Below, in pieces: positions 6,122-8,266 of a stretch of DNA of 8,266 nt (its first letter is position 1; each line of letters begins with the position of its first letter). Both the position numbers and the translations under genes were made by a program. The notes under the pieces are model-generated. The model made no database searches. It had not been told where the DNA came from and saw nothing but the letters and a program-made list of their open reading frames with translations. This DNA comes from Eubacteriales bacterium (lineage in GTDB: Bacteria; Bacillota; Clostridia; JANYKE01): the NCBI GenBank assembly GCA_025361685.1, contig JANYKE010000114.1, positions 1-8,266 of the forward strand, read 5' to 3'.

Positions 6122-7399
6122 ATGGAGAAGTTTGTCGTAAAGGGTGGCAACAAATTAAATGGCACGATAGACATCAGCGGTTCGAAAAATTCTGCTGTTG
6201 CGCTTATTCCGGCATCAATTTTGATTGACGGCGAATGCACCATTGAAAATGTTCCGAACATCAAGGATGTTGTAGTCCTTCAAAATATTTTGCACCAGAT
6301 TGGTGTGGAGATGGAGTTCACATCTCCCGGCGCAGTGAGAATTGATTCGAGAAATATTAATACTCACATTGCGGACTCAGAGACGGTACAAGAAATGCGC
6401 GCATCATATTATTTGATGGGCGCTTTATTAGGTCGATTTGGCAAAGCTACTATTCCATTTCCGGGCGGGTGCAACTTTGGGTCAAGACCTATAGACCAGC
6501 ATCTAAAGGGGTTTGAGGCGATGGGGGCCAAGTACGAAATAATTGAGGATGCGATGATAGAACTGACGACCGACGGCGGCCTTGTTGGCGCGTCTATTTT
6601 TCTGGACGTGGTTAGCGTTGGTGCGACGATTAATATTATGCTCGCGGCTGTGACTGCCAAGGGTACGACGACCATCGAGAATGCAGCCAAAGAACCACAT
6701 ATCGTTGACCTCGCTAACTTTCTAAACGCGATGGGCGCCAACATAACCGGAACCGGTACAGACGTAATCAAGATTAAAGGGGTCAAGAAACTAACAGGTG
6801 GACACACCTACTCAACCATACCTGACCAGATTGAAGCCGGAACCTACATGATTGCGGCCGCCGTAACCGAGGGCGACATAACCGTGGCAAAGGTTATACC
6901 TAAACACATGGAGTCCCTTTCACGAAAACTAATGGAGATGGGCATGGAGGTTATCGAAGACGAGGACAGCATTCGTGTAATCGGTAAACCGCTGGTTAAA
7001 ACAACTAATATTAAGACACTTCCCTATCCCGGATTTCCGACTGACCTGCATCCGCAGATGACAGTTCTTATGGGCAAGGCAAAAGGCACGAGCAGAATCA
7101 GAGAAGAAATTTGGGAAGAGAGATTTCAATACGCTGATCAGCTCAGAAAAATGGGAGCAAATATTATGACCGAGGCGAAGATGGCTTTTATCCAAGGACC
7201 ATGGAAATTGCTTGGCGCGCCGGTTAAAGCGACCGACCTTCGCGCCGGAATTACAATGGTGCTTGCGGGTTTGATGGCCGGCGGAACAACTACAATTTCT
7301 AACATCGAATATATTGACCGAGGTTATGAGGATTTGATTGGCAAGCTGACCGGAGTCGGTGCTAATATTAAAAGAATTAGTACAAACGGCAAATCATGA
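6122..7399 (+). CDS. murA: UDP-N-acetylglucosamine 1-carboxyvinyltransferase MurA
   Basis: MurA transfers enolpyruvate from phosphoenolpyruvate to UDP-GlcNAc, the first committed step of peptidoglycan precursor synthesis, in the cytoplasm. The 425-residue protein is close to the family length (419 in E. coli). It shows SGSKNSA with Lys22 and Asn23, the active loop PGGCNFGSRPIDQH (114-127) with the fosfomycin-targeted Cys117, PGFPTD with Asp308 (the E. coli Asp305 position), DLRAG with Arg374, and DRGYEDL with Arg400. All catalytic positions are present, so fosfomycin sensitivity at the target is expected. The start has only a modest ribosome binding site (GAGAG at 6106-6110 and AGG at 6112-6114). 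Many Bacillota carry two murA paralogues, and I cannot say which this one is. The stop overlaps the walJ start by four bases, giving translational coupling. Confidence 0.97.
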   Translation: MEKFVVKGGNKLNGTIDISGSKNSAVALIPASILIDGECTIENVPNIKDVVVLQNILHQIGVEMEFTSPGAVRIDSRNINTHIADSETVQEMRASYYLMGALLGRFGKATIPFPGGCNFGSRPIDQHLKGFEAMGAKYEIIEDAMIELTTDGGLVGASIFLDVVSVGATINIMLAAVTAKGTTTIENAAKEPHIVDLANFLNAMGANITGTGTDVIKIKGVKKLTGGHTYSTIPDQIEAGTYMIAAAVTEGDITVAKVIPKHMESLSRKLMEMGMEVIEDEDSIRVIGKPLVKTTNIKTLPYPGFPTDLHPQMTVLMGKAKGTSRIREEIWEERFQYADQLRKMGANIMTEAKMAFIQGPWKLLGAPVKATDLRAGITMVLAGLMAGGTTTISNIEYIDRGYEDLIGKLTGVGANIKRISTNGKS

Positions 7400-8169
7400 T
7401 TACAATAAAAAGCCTATATAGCGGCAGCAGCGGCAACGCTGTACTGATTAAAAACGGAAGCACATCGCTCCTCGTTGATGCAGGGCTTAGCGGCATTACA
7501 ATATTAAGTGCACTTAAAGAAATTGGTGAGGATCCGAAGAGCATTGCTGCGATTTTGATTACGCACGAGCACTCTGACCATATTCAAGGTGCCGGAATAA
7601 TGTCGCGTAAGTTAGATATTCCGGTTTATGCAAACGCTAAAACCTGGGATGCAATGAGTTATACGCTTGGAAATGTTGCGCTAAAAAATATTAAAACATT
7701 TAAGACGGGCAAGGATTTTGAAATCGAGAGCATCGGGATAAAACCATTTAAGACACCGCACGATGCAGTAGAATCTGTTGGATACAGTTTCTTTGCTGAT
7801 GGTGAAAAGGTTACAATGGCGACGGATCTCGGACATGTGTTCGATGGATTTTTTGATGAGATTAGAGACTGCAATACTGTTTTGATTGAGGCAAATCACG
7901 ATGTAGAAATGCTTCGGACGGGACCATACCCCTGGCCGCTTAAGAAAAGGGTTATGAGCGAGGTTGGGCATTTGTCAAACGAATGTGCCGGTGAGGTTGT
8001 GCTGCATGCGGCTCAGAACGGATGCGAAAATTTTCTGCTCGGTCATCTCAGCCGGGACAATAATTTTCCCGAACTCGCGCACCTCACAGTCTGCAACGCA
8101 CTTCGCGAAAACGGAGTTGATCCGGATAAAGATTTGAACATTAGTGTTCTTAAACGCTATATGAGGTAA
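7396..8169 (+). CDS. walJ: WalJ/YycJ-type metallo-beta-lactamase-fold hydrolase
   Basis: The protein belongs to the YycJ (WalJ) group found near walRK and rlmH in Bacillota. It has been linked to coordination of cell-wall work with DNA replication or repair and is predicted to be a nuclease-like phosphodiesterase; the exact substrate is unsettled. The 257 residues show the opening SLYSGSSGNA (6-15), the zinc motif HEHSDH (57-62), PHDA with His122, TDLGH with Asp144, EANHD (165-169), the group-typical GPYPWPLKKRV (176-186) and GHLSNE (191-196), and LGHLSRDN with His217. The complete metal ligand set is present. Its ATG overlaps the murA stop as ATGA with only a weak ribosome binding site, so its translation likely depends on ribosomes ending murA. 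walRK and htrA are not in the window; rlmH follows at 3 bases. Confidence 0.93.
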   Translation: MITIKSLYSGSSGNAVLIKNGSTSLLVDAGLSGITILSALKEIGEDPKSIAAILITHEHSDHIQGAGIMSRKLDIPVYANAKTWDAMSYTLGNVALKNIKTFKTGKDFEIESIGIKPFKTPHDAVESVGYSFFADGEKVTMATDLGHVFDGFFDEIRDCNTVLIEANHDVEMLRTGPYPWPLKKRVMSEVGHLSNECAGEVVLHAAQNGCENFLLGHLSRDNNFPELAHLTVCNALRENGVDPDKDLNISVLKRYMR

Positions 8170-8172
8170 AGG

Positions 8173-8266
8173 ATGAAAATCTATATTCTTGCAGTCGGAA
8201 CAATTAAAGACAAATTTTTTAAAGACGGGATTGCTGAGTACGAAAAGCGCCTGTCCCGTTTTTGTA
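8173..8266 (+). CDS. rlmH: 23S rRNA (pseudouridine-1915 N3)-methyltransferase RlmH, 5' part
   Basis: Only the first 31 codons are present because the window ends. The translation begins [15 protein letters not shown] and continues through a YEKRLSRF stretch, matching the start of the RlmH (YbeA/YydA) SPOUT methyltransferase, a protein of about 155-160 residues that methylates Psi1915 in helix 69 of 23S rRNA in the assembled 70S ribosome. The ATG follows the walJ stop by 3 bases, with GAGG (8163-8166) inside the walJ end at 6-base spacing. The adjacency with walJ is the common order in Bacillota and supports both calls. Confidence 0.9.
   Translation, partial: MKIYILAVGTIKDKFFKDGIAEYEKRLSRFC

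Overview
The window looks like origin-proximal housekeeping chromosome from a Bacillota bacterium, most likely of the class Clostridia. The evidence is the gene set (rsmG, gyrA, murA, walJ, rlmH, all on the + strand), purine-rich Shine-Dalgarno sequences, a sigma-A-like promoter before gyrA, and protein wording typical of Clostridia (for example the AAYRYTEARL stretch of GyrA). This placement is inference from gene content and motifs; no search was run.

Layout. Positions 1-206 hold no convincing gene, only short palindromes and a weak promoter-like element. rsmG (16S rRNA G527 methyltransferase) runs 207-881. An 85-base gap carries a good promoter for gyrA (967-3564, DNA gyrase subunit A). 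One base after the gyrA stop begins a family 4 glycoside hydrolase gene (3566-4960), then a COG2159-type TIM-barrel amidohydrolase gene (4988-6064). After a 57-base gap come murA (6122-7399, first step of peptidoglycan precursor synthesis), walJ/yycJ (7396-8169, metallo-beta-lactamase-fold hydrolase, start overlapping the murA stop) and the first 31 codons of rlmH (8173 to the window edge). All genes are on one strand with short gaps and no hairpin terminator was seen, so most of the window could be one or two transcripts: rsmG, and gyrA onward, perhaps with an internal start before murA.

How the genes fit. rsmG and rlmH modify rRNA, gyrA controls supercoiling, murA makes cell-wall precursor and walJ belongs to the conserved set found near the origin in Bacillota. 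The odd part is the GH4 plus amidohydrolase pair, two cytoplasmic catabolic-type enzymes placed directly behind gyrA with the GH4 ribosome binding site inside the last gyrA codons. This pair is the best candidate for something undescribed; its substrate cannot be read from the sequence. Other points of note are an alanine at the quinolone-contact serine position of GyrA, an Asn/Asp/Glu low-complexity GyrA tail, and patches where the usual G-over-C strand bias reverses inside rsmG and gyrA. No mobile element, CRISPR array, tRNA or rRNA was seen.
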